Source: Sanderia malayensis (lineage: Eukaryota > Cnidaria > Scyphozoa > Semaeostomeae > Pelagiidae). Taken from it: a DNA stretch of 64,000 nt. The stretch is taken from assembly GCA_013076295.1 (NCBI GenBank), contig RQOL01000729.1:4340001-4404000 (forward strand), written 5' to 3'. Made by a program: the position numbers and the translations under genes. The notes below the pieces were generated by a model. It made no database searches and was not told the DNA's origin. It saw only the letters and a program-made list of their open reading frames with translations. This document shows positions 1 through 11,040 of the stretch, piece by piece; the stretch's first letter is position 1; each line of letters opens with the position of its first letter.

Positions 1-2310
1 GACTTTCCTGTTAAACAGCAATTGACTCAGAGCAACTTTTGTTGTGCAATGCGGTGTGTTACGATATTGTAGTAGAAATCTCTGCAGCTCCTGACGCCAA
101 AATTTTCCTTCAATGGCAGCTGTCTGTAGAACCTTTTCGAGGGGCTTATTAAAACGTTCTACTTCTCCGTTGGCTTGTGGCCAATATGGAGTCGAGAATT
201 CATGTCGGATATTCAATGCATTACAATATCGACGAAAATCATCACCAGAAAATGGTGGTCCATTGTCAGTTTTTATAGCGATGGGAATGCCATGTGTGGC
301 AAACATTTTGTCAAGTTTTGGTATGACAGATGAAGCTTTTGTCGATTTAACTATCTCAACCTCTGGGTATCGTGAATACCTGTCCACAACAACTAATAAA
401 TAGTCATTGGATGGCAGTGGTCCACAGAAGTCAATGTGCAACTTCTCCCATGGCCCTGTTGGCATATCTGAAGGTTGAATAGGCTCAGGTGGTGGCGATT
501 GACCAACTGCTTGACATGCTAAGCATGCATCTATGGTCTTTTTTACCATGTCATCTATGGTTGGAAACTTTCTTTCTTAGTACAGCTTTGGTTTTGATAA
601 CCCTTGATGGCTTTCATGCGCTAGGTCGATTGCTTTCTGCTGCAACGACTGTGGAATGACAATCCTCTTCCCTCGAAGGATTACATTGCCTTTTCCAATT
701 GTACATTCATCTTTAAAACTGCTATCGCTCTTAGCAACTGAACTCCACTGGTTCAATCGTAGTGCTGCTCGAAGACCTTTAAGATTGTGGTCTTTTGAAG
801 TTGCTGTAGCGATCTCCACTAAAGTCATCGCCTTCGGTACGCTATGTTCAGTTATAAAGTGTATATATTCTTCAGTCATCTTTTGTTGCTTTTTGAAATT
901 CTTTGACGTAATCAGATGTCTTGATAAATAGTCAGCTGGGTTATCAACCCCTGGCTTGTATATGACATTGAATGTATATGGCTGCAAGCGCAAAACCCAG
1001 CGTTCAATCCGTGCAGAGGGTTTTGAATTGCGATTGCCATAGATCACTTCTAACGGCTTGTGATCCGTGATCAATGTGAATGGCTTTCCATATAGATATA
1101 GATGAAAATGTTCCACTGACCACACTATGGCCAATGCCTCCTTCTCGGTCTGCGAGTATCTTGTCTCCACATCAGTGAGAGCTCTGCTCGCATACGCAAC
1201 AACTTTTTGATCTTCCTGACCCTTTGTCTTCTGAGACAGTATTGCGGAGAGTCCCACTGGACTGGCATCCACTAATACCAAGGACTCTTTATTTTTGTCA
1301 AAATATGACATGCAAGGAGCAGATGACAAAGCTGTAGTAAGCTTCTTGGATGCAATCTGGTGTTCCTCATTCCAAGAGAAAATAATGTTTTTCTTTGTCA
1401 ATTCTCTGAGAGGAGCTGTGATTGTGGCAAAGTTTGGTATGTATTTACTGCTGTAGTTCGCCATACCAAGTAGGCTTCGAATATCCTGTGAATTTTTCGG
1501 AATTGCTGCATTTAGTAAGTCGCTGACACGCTTCGGATCAGGGCGTGCTCCATCTTTCGAAAAAATCTGCCCGAAGAAATCCAACGTTTCGCTGAGAAAC
1601 TTACATTTGCTCTTGTTTAAAGTAAGTCCTTTACTTTTCAAGCGTGCTATGCAGTTATCTAGATTAGAATCATGCTCTTGGCGTGTAGCTCCAAAAATGA
1701 TTATGTCATCAGCGATATTTGGAACGCCTTTCAAACCTTGCAATGCTTTCTGTAACGTATACTGAAATATTTCAGCAGATGCATTTGTACCATAGTTTAA
1801 ACGTTTATAACGGAATAAACAAGCATGAGTTGAAAACGTTGTGATATTACGACTTTCTTCACTTAATTCTAATTGATGGTAAGCTTGACTTAAGTCTAGT
1901 TTTGTGAAAAACTTTGCACCATTAAGGGCACAGCTTACATCATCAACTGTAGGAATGGGTGGCGGATGCGGTTAATTGCATTATTAGCAACGCGCATATC
2001 AACACATATTCTGACTGCCCCATCCTTCTTAGGCACAATAACAATGGGAGAAACCCAAGGAGTCCCTTTATCGCCTGGTATCCGTTCAATAATGTCCTCC
2101 TTCTCCAGCTTTTTTAGGGCTCCTTTCACCTTCCGTCGCATATGGTATGGTATACGGCGCTGAGGCTGAATTTTGGGGGTTTGATTTTCATCAATACTTA
2201 ATGTGACACTTTCATCATTTAGCTTCCGAAGCCCCTCAAATACCTCAGGGTATTTATTTAGAATTTCAGCTATCTTATTGTCATTTTGCGATTATCTTAT
2301 TGTCGCGCCC
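1..2310 (-). pseudogene. pol: gypsy pol (protease remnant, RT, RNase H, integrase), broken
   Basis: Copies the element RNA into DNA and inserts it. Reading leftward: a protease remnant near 2310 with IDMGAT where the family has D-T/S-G; the RT fingers (VSPIVIVPKKDG, 2141-1935); a one-base frameshift near 1960; RT palm with KLDLSQAYHQ and the catalytic IADDIIIFG (about 1720); RNase H with LVLVDASP and TDHKPL; then an in-frame TAA at 577-579. The frame continues past that stop into integrase: a zinc-type CLACQ motif near 510, HIDFCGP (first Asp), TDNGPPF (second Asp) and NGEVERFNK (Glu). Seen: all core motifs except an intact protease. Inferred: dead by one frameshift, one stop and internal deletion. 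Confidence 0.9.
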
Positions 2311-2975
2311 ATATCAATTGTCATCTGAAATGCTCCTGTGTGGGAATATGATCCTCCGCAACTAAAACATTTTAACGATTTCTGGGTGGTGAGCTTATTA
2401 GCTTCAGCAAAAGGTTTGTCCCTTGACTCAATTTCCTTAGCTTGGAGGGTACTTTTTTCGTCTCTGCGACCTTATAACAGCATGGCCTTTAAATCGAAGT
2501 TGGGGTCTCGTAATGCCCGTTTACGAATTTTGGATGATGTCCCCCCTATGATAATCTGTTCTTCGAATTCAAATTCTGCATCGTGGAATTCACATGTTTG
2601 AGCCATAGTTCGTAGGCGGGTATGAAACTGATCTAAAGTTTCTGTTTTTTCTTGAGTTGCCTGTCTGAATCTGTAAAATTCATATCGACGGTTCTTTTGC
2701 GGCTCGAAGTACTCCGTTAATTTATTCTTAGCAACATCGAAATCACTTGTTCCACCAACCTCAGTGAGATTCTTAAAAATTTCCCGGACTTGCGGTCCTG
2801 CTTGATATAAGAGTAATGCTCGTTTGCGTGTTTTGTCGGTTATTCCACTAGCTAGCAAAAACATTTCGAAGTCATCTAGCCAGTCCTTCCAACGGGTGGC
2901 AAGGCTTGCCCCCACTTCCGCATCCAGACGGAATTCTGTGACAGGTTTTATTGAAACTGCTTGTAGTTGAGACAT
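2311..2975 (-). pseudogene. gag: gypsy gag with one internal stop
   Basis: Structural protein of the retrotransposon particle. The start is the Met at 2975, just inside the primer-binding region. About 167 residues are open: the capsid-like part contains ATRWKDWLDDFEMFLLASG and later FRQATQEKTETLDQFHTRL, both typical of gypsy gag. TAA at 2472-2474 stands where relatives usually have a Glu codon; the frame continues with GRRDE and reaches a zinc knuckle starting CFSCGGSYSHTG near 2370, whose last Cys is lost. Only a few codons separate this from the protease remnant, so the knuckle-protease linker is deleted. Confidence 0.85.
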
Positions 2976-3008
2976 GACTTTACTTTCTCATGTGAATAAC
3001 ACGGTAAG

Positions 3009-3026
3009 ATTTATCCTCGTCGCCAA
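3009..3026 (-). other. putative primer-binding site of the gypsy element
   Basis: The minus-strand bases directly downstream of the LTR read TTGGCGACGAGGATAAAT. In gypsy elements the tRNA primer anneals right after the 5' LTR, and a TGG-containing start is usual. I did not match it to a particular tRNA. Confidence 0.5.
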
Positions 3027-3193
3027 TGTAATATTCTTATATTTCTACAAGAATGATTAGAACTCTAGACAGAAACAACTGCACGCTTTCGTAGAATCAT
3101 AACAACTAACAAAACAATAGTCTAACAACAACAACATTAGATAAATCATTGGGTGTCCATATCACAGTCCATATCTGTTTACACTATATTACA
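3027..3193 (-). repeat. gypsy 5' LTR, 167 bp
   Basis: On the minus strand it starts TGTAATAT and ends ATATTACA, a perfect 8-bp terminal inverted repeat of the TG...CA type, followed at once by the primer-binding region and gag. The length is short but within the gypsy range. The mate LTR is outside the window, so identity between LTRs cannot be used to date the insertion. Confidence 0.75.
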
Positions 3194-4024
3194 ATTCAGA
3201 CAACGAAGCGACAGCGAGTCGAGCAAGCGAACAAGAGGAGAGGCTACCGGAACAGAGACTTGTTTCATTTGGCAGTCTAAATTTAGAAGCAAAGGAAATC
3301 TTGGCACCACCGGCCAGAAAACTGCAAGCGGTCAAGTCCTTTGATCTTAAAATACCAACCAATCCGATCATTACTAAGCAATGAACGCTCAAATATGTAA
3401 ATAATTATTCTTCAGGAAAGGGGGTTTCGTTCTCTATCCGTTGAGACAATCGTACTCAGCAACAAAATATAAAATGGAGGAGTATCATGATCAGGACACT
3501 GTGAATGTGAAACTTGTAATTGAGAATGCTGCGAATTTTTTCGGAATTAATGCAATCAAACACTTTCAGTTGGAAGCTGCAACTGCAGCGTTATTAGGCA
3601 AGGACGTTTTTTTGGCGAAACCAACTGGGTCCGGAAAGTCTTTGGTTTTCCAAATCCTGCCATTTGCTCATTTTGAATTGCAGAAAATGATGGGAAATGA
3701 ACTCTCAGTGCCAGGATTCGCCATTGTTATATCCCCATTGATTGCCTTGATGAAAGATCAGGTGCAGAGACTAACAGACACTGTGAAAGAATCCGGCAAG
3801 AAGTTAGAGAAAGCCAGGCAAGATGCATACCTGGAGATGTTTAATGCAGTTAGTTTAAGTGACAAGAAGGGAAATCTGTCGACTTTAAAAGATAAAAAAA
3901 TTGCCTTTCTGTATTTCTCTCCAGAATCCATCTTATCAACACACCTGAAAGATGTTCGAACTAGGTGGTTTCAAGAAAGGTTGCTCGCAGTGATTATTGG
4001 TGAAAGTCATTGCATCATTAAATG

Positions 4025-4605
4025 GTAACTTCATGGAAACTATCTAAAACTTAACAATTTTTTTATTGTCAGTTGAAAATTTATATATAATTAGTAACCA
4101 ATATAATTAGAAACCATAAGTAGAATGACCCCAGAGTCTTCATGGGCAGCAGGCACTTGGTGCACTTCAATCTCTTTGTACAAGCTTTTTTAGAAGTTTC
4201 ATATAATATATATATATACAATATAGTAAACAAGCAAAGAAAAAACTCTTTTATTCTGCTAAATAAAAAGAGAATAAAAGAAGAAAAAAAAATAAAATAA
4301 AAGAATAAAAGAGTTTTTTCTTTGTTTGTTTACTATAAACGCTCTGCGTATGCATTGAGCACTGTTATCAATATGTGAAGATCAAAGATACAAATATATA
4401 TACAATATATAAATATACATATATTTTACTTCTTGTCAAAATACTGTAAAACCAGCTACTACATGCAATGATAACGTTAAAGCTTCTCTTTGGAAAATCA
4501 TGAAATTGTGCCCCCTCCCCAATGAGCCCATTTTACAAAAAATAAATTTAAGCATAATGTGATGTAAACTTTTTCAAAATTGATGGTTGAATTCTTCTTT
4601 TCCAG
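4025..4605 (+). other. intron of the RecQ-like gene
   Basis: The donor AAATG|GTAACT and the acceptor TTCTTCTTTTCCAG|GGATATC join codons without changing frame, and the conserved Trp after the II motif spans the junction. AT-rich; contains a long hairpin at 4222-4337. Confidence 0.7.
4222..4337. repeat. 34-bp inverted repeat, MITE-like hairpin
   Basis: The arm 4224-4257 pairs with 4302-4335 with one mismatch, leaving an A-rich loop of 44 bases. It lies wholly inside the RecQ intron. No clear target-site duplication was seen, so it could be a tiny foldback MITE or a locally formed palindrome. Confidence 0.7.
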
Positions 4606-6209
4606 GGATATCACAAGTAGAAAAGTGTCAGCATTCAGGAGTTGTTACGGCCAGATTGCAAAGCTGAGGTTCTTGTTCACCTCCCCAGTGCCATTCATTG
4701 CACTTACTGCTACAGCAACATCAACCACGGTAAAGGCTATCAGCCAAAATTTGGAATTGGATGATGCATCTTACAACGTGAGCATCCCAGATCGTTCCAA
4801 CATCAGATACTCAGTTGTCAAAATCAAGGAAGAGCGTCTGGACAAGATGTTTGACTGACTGGTCAAGAAACTGGCAACAACTAAATTTTTGTGTGAGAGA
4901 GCTCTAGTTTTTCGTCAAAGTCATCCTAATGTTCGTGATCTGTATGCCATTTTGAATGATAATTTGAAAGCTGATTTTGGAAGAAACAATCTCCCATTTG
5001 ATATGTTTCATGGTGCAAGTGCAGAAGAAGTGAAAAATGAAATTACCAAGTTGTTCGCAAATCCAAATGGGGAGCTCAGGGTTCTCTTTGCAACTATTGC
5101 ATTTGGCATGGGTGTTGACTGCAGAAATCTGCATCAAGTTATACATCTTGGGCCCTCAAAAGGATTGGATGACCTTTGTCAAGAGTCAGGTCGTGCAGGA
5201 AGGGATGGGACACAAAGTCACGATGTTGTTCTTGTTTACCCAAGGTCTGCACCAAAGAAAATGGCCAAAGAAATGAGGGAGTATATTAAGAATGATACAA
5301 CCTGCAGAAGAGAATTTCTGATGAAAGGCTTTCCAGGGATGTTTAGAAAAGTGACACCACTTCATCTATGCTGTGACATATGCACACAACAATGTGTTTG
5401 TGATCCTGAAAATCAAAAGTGCAAGTATTCCGACAATCCATCCCACATTATGTCTGAGGCAGAAGCCGAATTTAAATGTTTGTCAACGAAATGCTGTGAC
5501 AAAGAAAATGAGGGCATTGATATCCAGTCCGTAAATGTTGAGGGAAAAGAAATTTTAACAGAAAAATTCCACCAACTGCGCAAAAGTAGGTCATCACCAG
5601 ATGTGCTGCTCTACACAGGATTAGACTTAACAAGTGGACTACCTGTATTTACCGTAAAGAAAATTGTTTCAAGAGTAGACAACATTACATCTGAGAAACA
5701 ATTAAGAGAGAAATGCTGCATTTTGGATGCAACACTTTGCAGTGAAATAATGAGCATCATCAAGGATGTGAGGTCCCTATTTGGCGTCAGCAAAGAGCCT
5801 TCTTTGGATGAAGATGAACAAAGTTGAAGCAAAGCTGTTGGTGAAGAATATTTTTCTCATCAAGATTTTTTCATTGATAATTCCAGTGATGATTCTGACT
5901 ATGACCCGAAGTTATCGAAACTGCGACCAAAATTTTCAAGAAAATTTTGGTTATATCTTCAGGCAGTAGTTCTAGTGTTACAGAAGAAATAGAGAGTGAT
6001 TAGGATTATCTAGCCGCGTCTGTTATGATTTACTTAACAGAAAGTTTAACCCATTATTCATAACCAAGGAAAAAATCTTTGTCACAGGTTTACATGATTT
6101 TTCTGTTGTAATACCCATGCAAAGTTTCAGACATCTATGACCAAAACTGCAAAAACTGCAGAATGATTATTTGAACATTTTTGATTAGCTAGATACGTAG
6201 TTACCAGTC

Positions 6210-6777
6210 TTATCGGTTGTTGATCTTCTGATAAATGTTCAGTTTTTTAAACTTTGTCACAGTCTTTTCTACCCATTCCTTCAGAGCTAAAGCATCAAGA
6301 TCTTGTAGAATGTTTCTCTTAAATGCGGGAAATGCTCTATGGTGTCTGCCTGGAACAACATCAAATATCTTCTTGTCACAAAACTGTTTCGCTAACTCTT
6401 TATCATCATCATCTGCATGCTTTCGCTTATGTTTTCCAGAAGGATGCTTGACTAATGTTTCAATGTCATGCAGTTTTACAATTTCCTCAATTGCCTCATG
6501 ATTTGCTGGCCCTGTCAAGACTTTTTTCTGTTATCTTACCCAGTAGGTCACGGCAGTTCAGCTTCACTATTTTGTTTCGATGCTCTAAGTACCTCTCCAC
6601 TTCCACATTGCTATCCAGCCTCCCCTTCGTATTAACAAACCTCTCCCATATAACTTGTTCTGCTATGTGAGGGGGAAGCAAGTATTTAACTTGGGCAATA
6701 GTATACAGACTGTAATGTGCATACTTTGTGTTACCGCCAAGTTTAAATAGCAACATCATGACTGGGTAAAAGAGCAT
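6210..6777 (-). pseudogene. DUF6589-like TE-associated protein, C-terminal part, frameshifted
   Basis: Two overlapping frames form one protein: 6777-6496 (NTKYAHYSLYTIAQVKYLLP, then IWERFVNTKGRLDSNVEVE) and 6518-6210 (HPSGKHKRKHADDD, FPAFKRNILQDLDAL, KKLNIYQKINNR). A one-base shift near 6520 breaks it. The wording resembles the C-terminal end of the multi-copy DUF6589 family in cnidarians and other invertebrates, whose biochemical function is unknown; this match is from memory and is moderate. It is convergent with the RecQ-like gene and lies downstream of the FEN1-like gene on the same strand. The N-terminal part is not recognisable. Confidence 0.55.
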
Positions 6778-7320
6778 ATAGACAGGGTATTGCTAATAAC
6801 AATCTGGCAACGTGCCTAACCAACGATTTTTCTTCAGATTCCGATTGTTAGGGGTCTTACAAATATTTTAAGATTTGGGAACATTCTGGTAAAACAATGG
6901 ATGTCACGTGATTGATGATGTCATAATTGACTGTCAAAAAATGTTAACCACCCTGGATTTCGAAACTTTTTGTTCCATGTTGTTTGGAACCTCTTATGAA
7001 GTAAAATTATATAAAACACTTATATTATCACACTCACAAGTAGCGAGATATAAGCATTTTCATTTTTAGTCACGTGATCAAAATGGTGATTTGAAATTTT
7101 CAAAAATTATGAGGGGAAGCTGGTTTACTTGCGATTTGACATCCGAATTGAAATTCTAGGCTTAAGTAATACCTCAATAAGCTCAAATGCGCTGATATAC
7201 AGTATATACTCCTAAATTACTATGGATATTGTCGAAAATTTCAGCGGATTGTGAAAACCCAATATAACAAAACCCCCAGTTGTGTTAAAAGACAGACCTA
7301 GAAACTTGTATGAAAAAGCT
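6778..7320. other. spacer, no gene seen
   Basis: AT-rich. It contains two TCACGTGAT palindromes (near 6907 and 7071) but no coding region or terminal repeat that I could support. Confidence 0.5.
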
Positions 7321-8019
7321 CTACGGTAACCATTCATCGAAAGAATCTTCACTTGAGAAGAAATCAGCTACCTCCCACTCACTGTGATCGTCAATTTCAC
7401 TGGCAAAGGATTCTGATTCCGTCACTGGCGCCGACGTATTCCCATCTTCTACATCATCTCCGTCTTCATCACAAGCAGATTGCGATTCACGAAAAACCGG
7501 GCTCTTTACTGGATTACTTTTATTCTTCCTTTTCCGTTTTCTCTTGCAGCCACCTTCCGGTGTTCCTTTTGTTTGCTAATGTTGGAGGCAATTGCTTTCC
7601 TGTAAATCAATTTGGTATTAATTTATTCTCTTCAACTTTCCAGCCATTCTCTTCGTAAGATAACGCATCTATATTTTCATGGCGACATCTTTTCCAAATG
7701 TAAACTTGTAGATGGCATCTTCTGATAGTTTGCTCCACGGAATCTGGATCGGGAGGAATAGAGAGTGACGTCTTTTTTTCAACTTTTGATTTAAGCGTAT
7801 TCTTGTTTGGACACATGTTTCGTTTTTTTTCCCACTGTATACATTCATTTGGATAAATTGTTCGACGTCTTCCATAGAATCTTTGTCAAGAGTTTTGCTT
7901 GCACCAAGGTTTTTGATTAGCTCACATTTCGACTCATCCATCAGCAACTTCTTGAGAATTTTAACTTTTCCTGCCTTATAAAAGTATGAGTTGGTGTCGC
8001 AACCAGAAATAGCAAGCAT
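7321..8019 (-). pseudogene. XPG/FEN1-like (PIN-fold) nuclease remnant, C-terminal half
   Basis: The first residues, ISGCDTNSYFYKAGKVKILK, resemble the GCDY...G-G segment of FEN1/XPG nucleases, where the Asp binds metal and the following loop binds DNA. Next come VYSGKK and, in a second frame, SIPPDPDSVEQTIRRCHLQV and SYEENGWKVEE, a string typical of a large uncharacterised family in invertebrate genomes. A TGA at 7607 replaces an expected Trp, frameshifts lie near 7812 and 7560, and the end has a basic KRKRKRKNK stretch followed by an acidic tail to the stop at 7321. The catalytic N-terminal half is missing here. The nuclease assignment is inference from motif spacing. Confidence 0.5.
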
Positions 8020-10154
8020 GAAAATGGTCCAATTGATCTGGTTATCAACAACTTGAATTTTGATTTAAAAAGGCGAAAGGGGGAATCAATGCTGTTGTTT
8101 AATGTGATTGTGAAATTGAAATACAGTCCCAATACAGTAGGCCTACTAACTAAAGAGAAGGAAAAAACTGGAAAAGGGTGAAGAAGGAGTTCACTTCAAG
8201 ATATTATTTTGATCAATCAAATCATGGAAAAGCAGACTTTTTTAGTTTCAAACTCATATAAAACAACACGAGAACATTTGAAATTGAACAAGGAGAATCT
8301 TTTATGCAGTTGAATTGAAAGAAACGGAATTGTCATCCGTGTGAACTTGCAACTGGTAAAAACAACTTCTTTTTAAGATTTATCAAATTTAATTTGTTTG
8401 GAGGACCGCATTTGACTGTAGTTGCTTAAAATAACCATAGCATTTGCATTCCATCCAATTTGCATTGATTTTGAACTAGTAAATGAAAACCAACTTTACT
8501 TGCCAAAAAGGATGATTCAGTTGGACATTTATGAAAACAATTTTCCCCAGCTTGTCTGTGACACCCCAGCAGTAGCAAAGCAACCCTGCTGAAATTTGAT
8601 TTCCTGGAAAGTTTGAGCTCTGCTGAAATTTGATTTCCCAGAGAGTTTGAGTGATTTTAGTGATCCCCATCCAAAATTTATAATTTAAGAATTTTCCCCA
8701 CTCTGTTTTCAATGCTTGGCAGGTTTGTAAAACCACTTAAAAGGGGGTTTTACACGTGGGTTCAACGACGAAGGTTCAAACACAACAGATTATTAATATT
8801 ACGACAAACTCACAGTTATTTTCTTGACAGAAGAGTCTTTGGTGATTCGGTTTCTTTTTCGTTCAAATTCACTTCTTTAAGTCAAATTCTATCGATACTG
8901 ATACTCGTGACGCGGTCACTCAACAACAACCAACAAAAATCCAACTGGACATTTAACTACAAATTCAACTCTACTAAAAATCAATGAGAAGAAGATTATA
9001 TACCGATACTTGTTACACGTGTCTACGATTACCAAAAAAGGAATAATATTGTTTAAAGATTAAGTTCTACCAATCAAAATAAAGCAAGTCATTAATGAGT
9101 TAAAAATTACGAAATGCAAAATCAAAGTTCAACTAAAAGAGATTACGAAATTAGGAATATATAAAAATCAAAGGTCAATTGTTACCATGGTTAATTGTTG
9201 CCATAGTTGCAAGCATCGTTCCATTGTTGTTTCGCAACAGGTTGTTATTACGAGGTACCTGTGGCATCTATTTGGCAAGGGCTTCAAGTGGGGATTCAGT
9301 GAATTATATTATGAAATAAATCTTCTGAAAATGCCGAAATTTGTGTTATTAAAATGAAAAACGATGGTCATATTTCATACAAGTGGTGGGCACAGGAGGG
9401 GTGAGGGGGTCACCCCTAATGTTGGCAAGAACAAAGATGCTTTGTTTGAAAGCATACTTAAAAATCAGTTTCCAACCCTGCCCCCCACGAATATTTGGCA
9501 AAAGTGTCTGCCACCATTTCATACATTTATAGGAAAATGACGAAAACAAATAAAATTGATACAAACAGGAACATAACATGAATATGGTAAAGCAAAGTAT
9601 TACAACATAACAGAAATATTATTAACAATCAGTTTAATATCACAGCAAAGAAGAACTACAAATTGCTGCAAATTACAAGTTATAGTTTGCATTTCCCATG
9701 CTTTCTGACTAAGTAAATTGACACGGGGGACTGTAAAACAATACAAGAGAGATGGGCTATAAAGTTTACTGATCACTAGAGAAAACATCATTTTGCACCA
9801 TGTTCAATGATGAAAATGATTAACATTATTCTGTTCTAAATGAAAGAATGAATCTGCAGTTATAAGTTAGTAAAAAATAGCATATCATGCAAGAAATCAC
9901 TGTATGAAAATGTATACATAGTCACTCTTCTCAAAATCACAAGTATGGTACAGTGTAATAATTTCAACGTTTCTGATACCAAAGTTTGTATTTCTATAAG
10001 AAAATTTGTGGAAATATGCATGTATCTGTATCAATTTGAGCATACGACACAGTACATTTTATTTGTTTTAATGTGTATATTAAATTCTGAGAATAGGTGG
10101 TGGTGTCCAAGGTGGTGTCCAAGGAATATCGAATGATATTTTCTATTCTTATAC
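8020..10154. other. 2.1-kb stretch without recognisable genes
   Basis: Only short chance open frames are present. The one structure I can name is a direct tandem duplication at 8584-8653. Confidence 0.5.
8584..8653. repeat. tandem duplication, about 34 bp x 2
   Basis: CTGCTGAAATTTGATTTCC followed by a GTTTGA-ending segment occurs twice in a row with small differences. Confidence 0.7.
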
Positions 10155-10453
10155 CATGTCCAGTGGCGGATCCAGAGGGGTGCGGAGGTTGCTTGAGCAC
10201 CCCTTAAATTTTTGAGAAAAAACTCAAAATACGTATAGAGCATTTTGCCCAAAGTCCTATCTAATATTATAAGCATCTTGAGTATGATTGGGATTATTGT
10301 AAAATCTCTTTTTGAGTTGCTCAGATTGCGATTCTGTCTTGACAAATTTTCCTTTCCCTTTTATGCCGATTCCAGCTAATTTGGTCTGCATATTAGCCCG
10401 GTGTTTGTTATGAGGAAAAATAGGTTGCTGGCCAATCATTGTTGTGAAGAAAA

Positions 10454-10607
10454 GTTGCTCAAATTGAGCGGGAGCAACTCTTTATTTCAAAAATAGTTCG
10501 CAGGCCAATCAAAACATCGTATGAGGGTTGCTCAAATGGAGCGGGAGCAACTCTTTTTCAAAAATAGTCCGCAGACCAATCAAATCATCGTATAAGGGTT
10601 GCTCAAA
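10454..10607. repeat. tandem repeat, about 72 bp x 2.1
   Basis: Each unit starts GTTGCTCAAAT, contains GAGCGGGAGCAACTCTTT and ends with ATCGTAT-AGG. GTTGCTC and GAGCAAC make a 7-bp stem inside each unit. Subterminal repeats like this are common in hAT elements, where they can bind transposase; here that is inference. Confidence 0.7.
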
Positions 10608-10682
10608 TGATCAAGGTCTCATGACGAGTGGCAGAGTACTGACCAGGAGTTGCTCAAGCAACTTTCATTCTATTCATACAAA

Positions 10683-10880
10683 ATGGCTGTCACGCTTCGT
10701 GAAATCCGTGAAGTCATTTTGGATGAAAAACCTGATTATCATGACAAACCGAAAATTTTATGCAATTTGAAGGAAACGTGTCTGCGCTTTGTTTCGGATT
10801 ATTTTGAAAATCAAGACAAGGAATCTTGTAATGCGAAAATCAAAAAGGCAAAGAATGAGCTTGCTTTTGGGTTTGCCTAG
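10683..10880 (+). CDS. hypothetical 65-residue reading frame in the hAT element
   Basis: Begins at an ATG in AAAATGG context and reads MAVTLREIREVILDEKPDYH... to a stop at 10878. The protein is charged and helical-looking and has none of the BED-finger cysteines expected at a hAT transposase N-terminus. It may be a short remnant of the transposase or chance; I do not recognise it. Confidence 0.3.
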   Translation: MAVTLREIREVILDEKPDYHDKPKILCNLKETCLRFVSDYFENQDKESCNAKIKKAKNELAFGFA

Positions 10881-11040
10881 GCCCGACGAAGCAGCAAGGT
10901 TGCAGTTTCCAACTTGTTTTTTGTTGGCTAAATGGCTAACAAAATTGAATTGAACACCTCTTAACATCCTAAGTAAGTTCAGGATTTCAGATTTACACAC
11001 ATTAAATTATATATGTGTGCTCTAAACCAAACAGATCTTG

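Larger units (their letters stand above)
1..3193 (-). mobile_element. Ty3/gypsy LTR retrotransposon, decayed, runs off the left edge
   Basis: Read on the minus strand the order is 5' LTR (3193-3027), primer-binding region, gag, a remnant of protease, reverse transcriptase, RNase H, H2C2 region and integrase up to base 1. This order is that of Ty3/gypsy elements. The 3' end and 3' LTR lie outside the window. Gag and pol both carry stops, pol has a frameshift, and part of gag-protease is deleted, so this copy cannot be autonomous. The superfamily is clear; I did not assign a clade. Confidence 0.92.
3474..5827 (+). pseudogene. RecQ-like ATP-dependent DNA helicase, two exons, damaged
   Basis: Unwinds DNA 3'-5' in RecQ proteins. 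Exon 1 is about 3474-4024 and exon 2 starts at 4606; joining them keeps the frame through the helicase core. The start at 3474 (AAAATGG context) is preferred to the upstream Met at 3441. Motifs in order: Walker A AKPTGSGKSLVF; VISPLIALMKDQV (Ia); GESHCIIKW in place of DE(A/S)H-C (II); FIALTATAT (III); FATIAFGMGVD (V); QESGRAGRDG (VI); then CCDICTQQCVC, like the RecQ zinc-binding region. Oddities: the Walker B Asp is Gly; TGA at 4856 where Trp is expected; TGA at 5825, after which an acidic Ser/Asp-rich tail stays readable for about 40 codons. RecQ-like genes of this kind occur in many copies in cnidarian genomes, so I treat it as TE-associated rather than the host RECQ1. Confidence 0.82.

Noticed and set aside
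3189..3392. Minus-strand frame of 67 codons between the gypsy LTR and the RecQ-like gene
   Set aside because: No motif, small, and in a region with GCGA/AGCG-type low-complexity words.
4200..4440. TATA-box promoter from the TATATA runs
   Set aside because: The runs lie inside an intron and are general AT-rich sequence.
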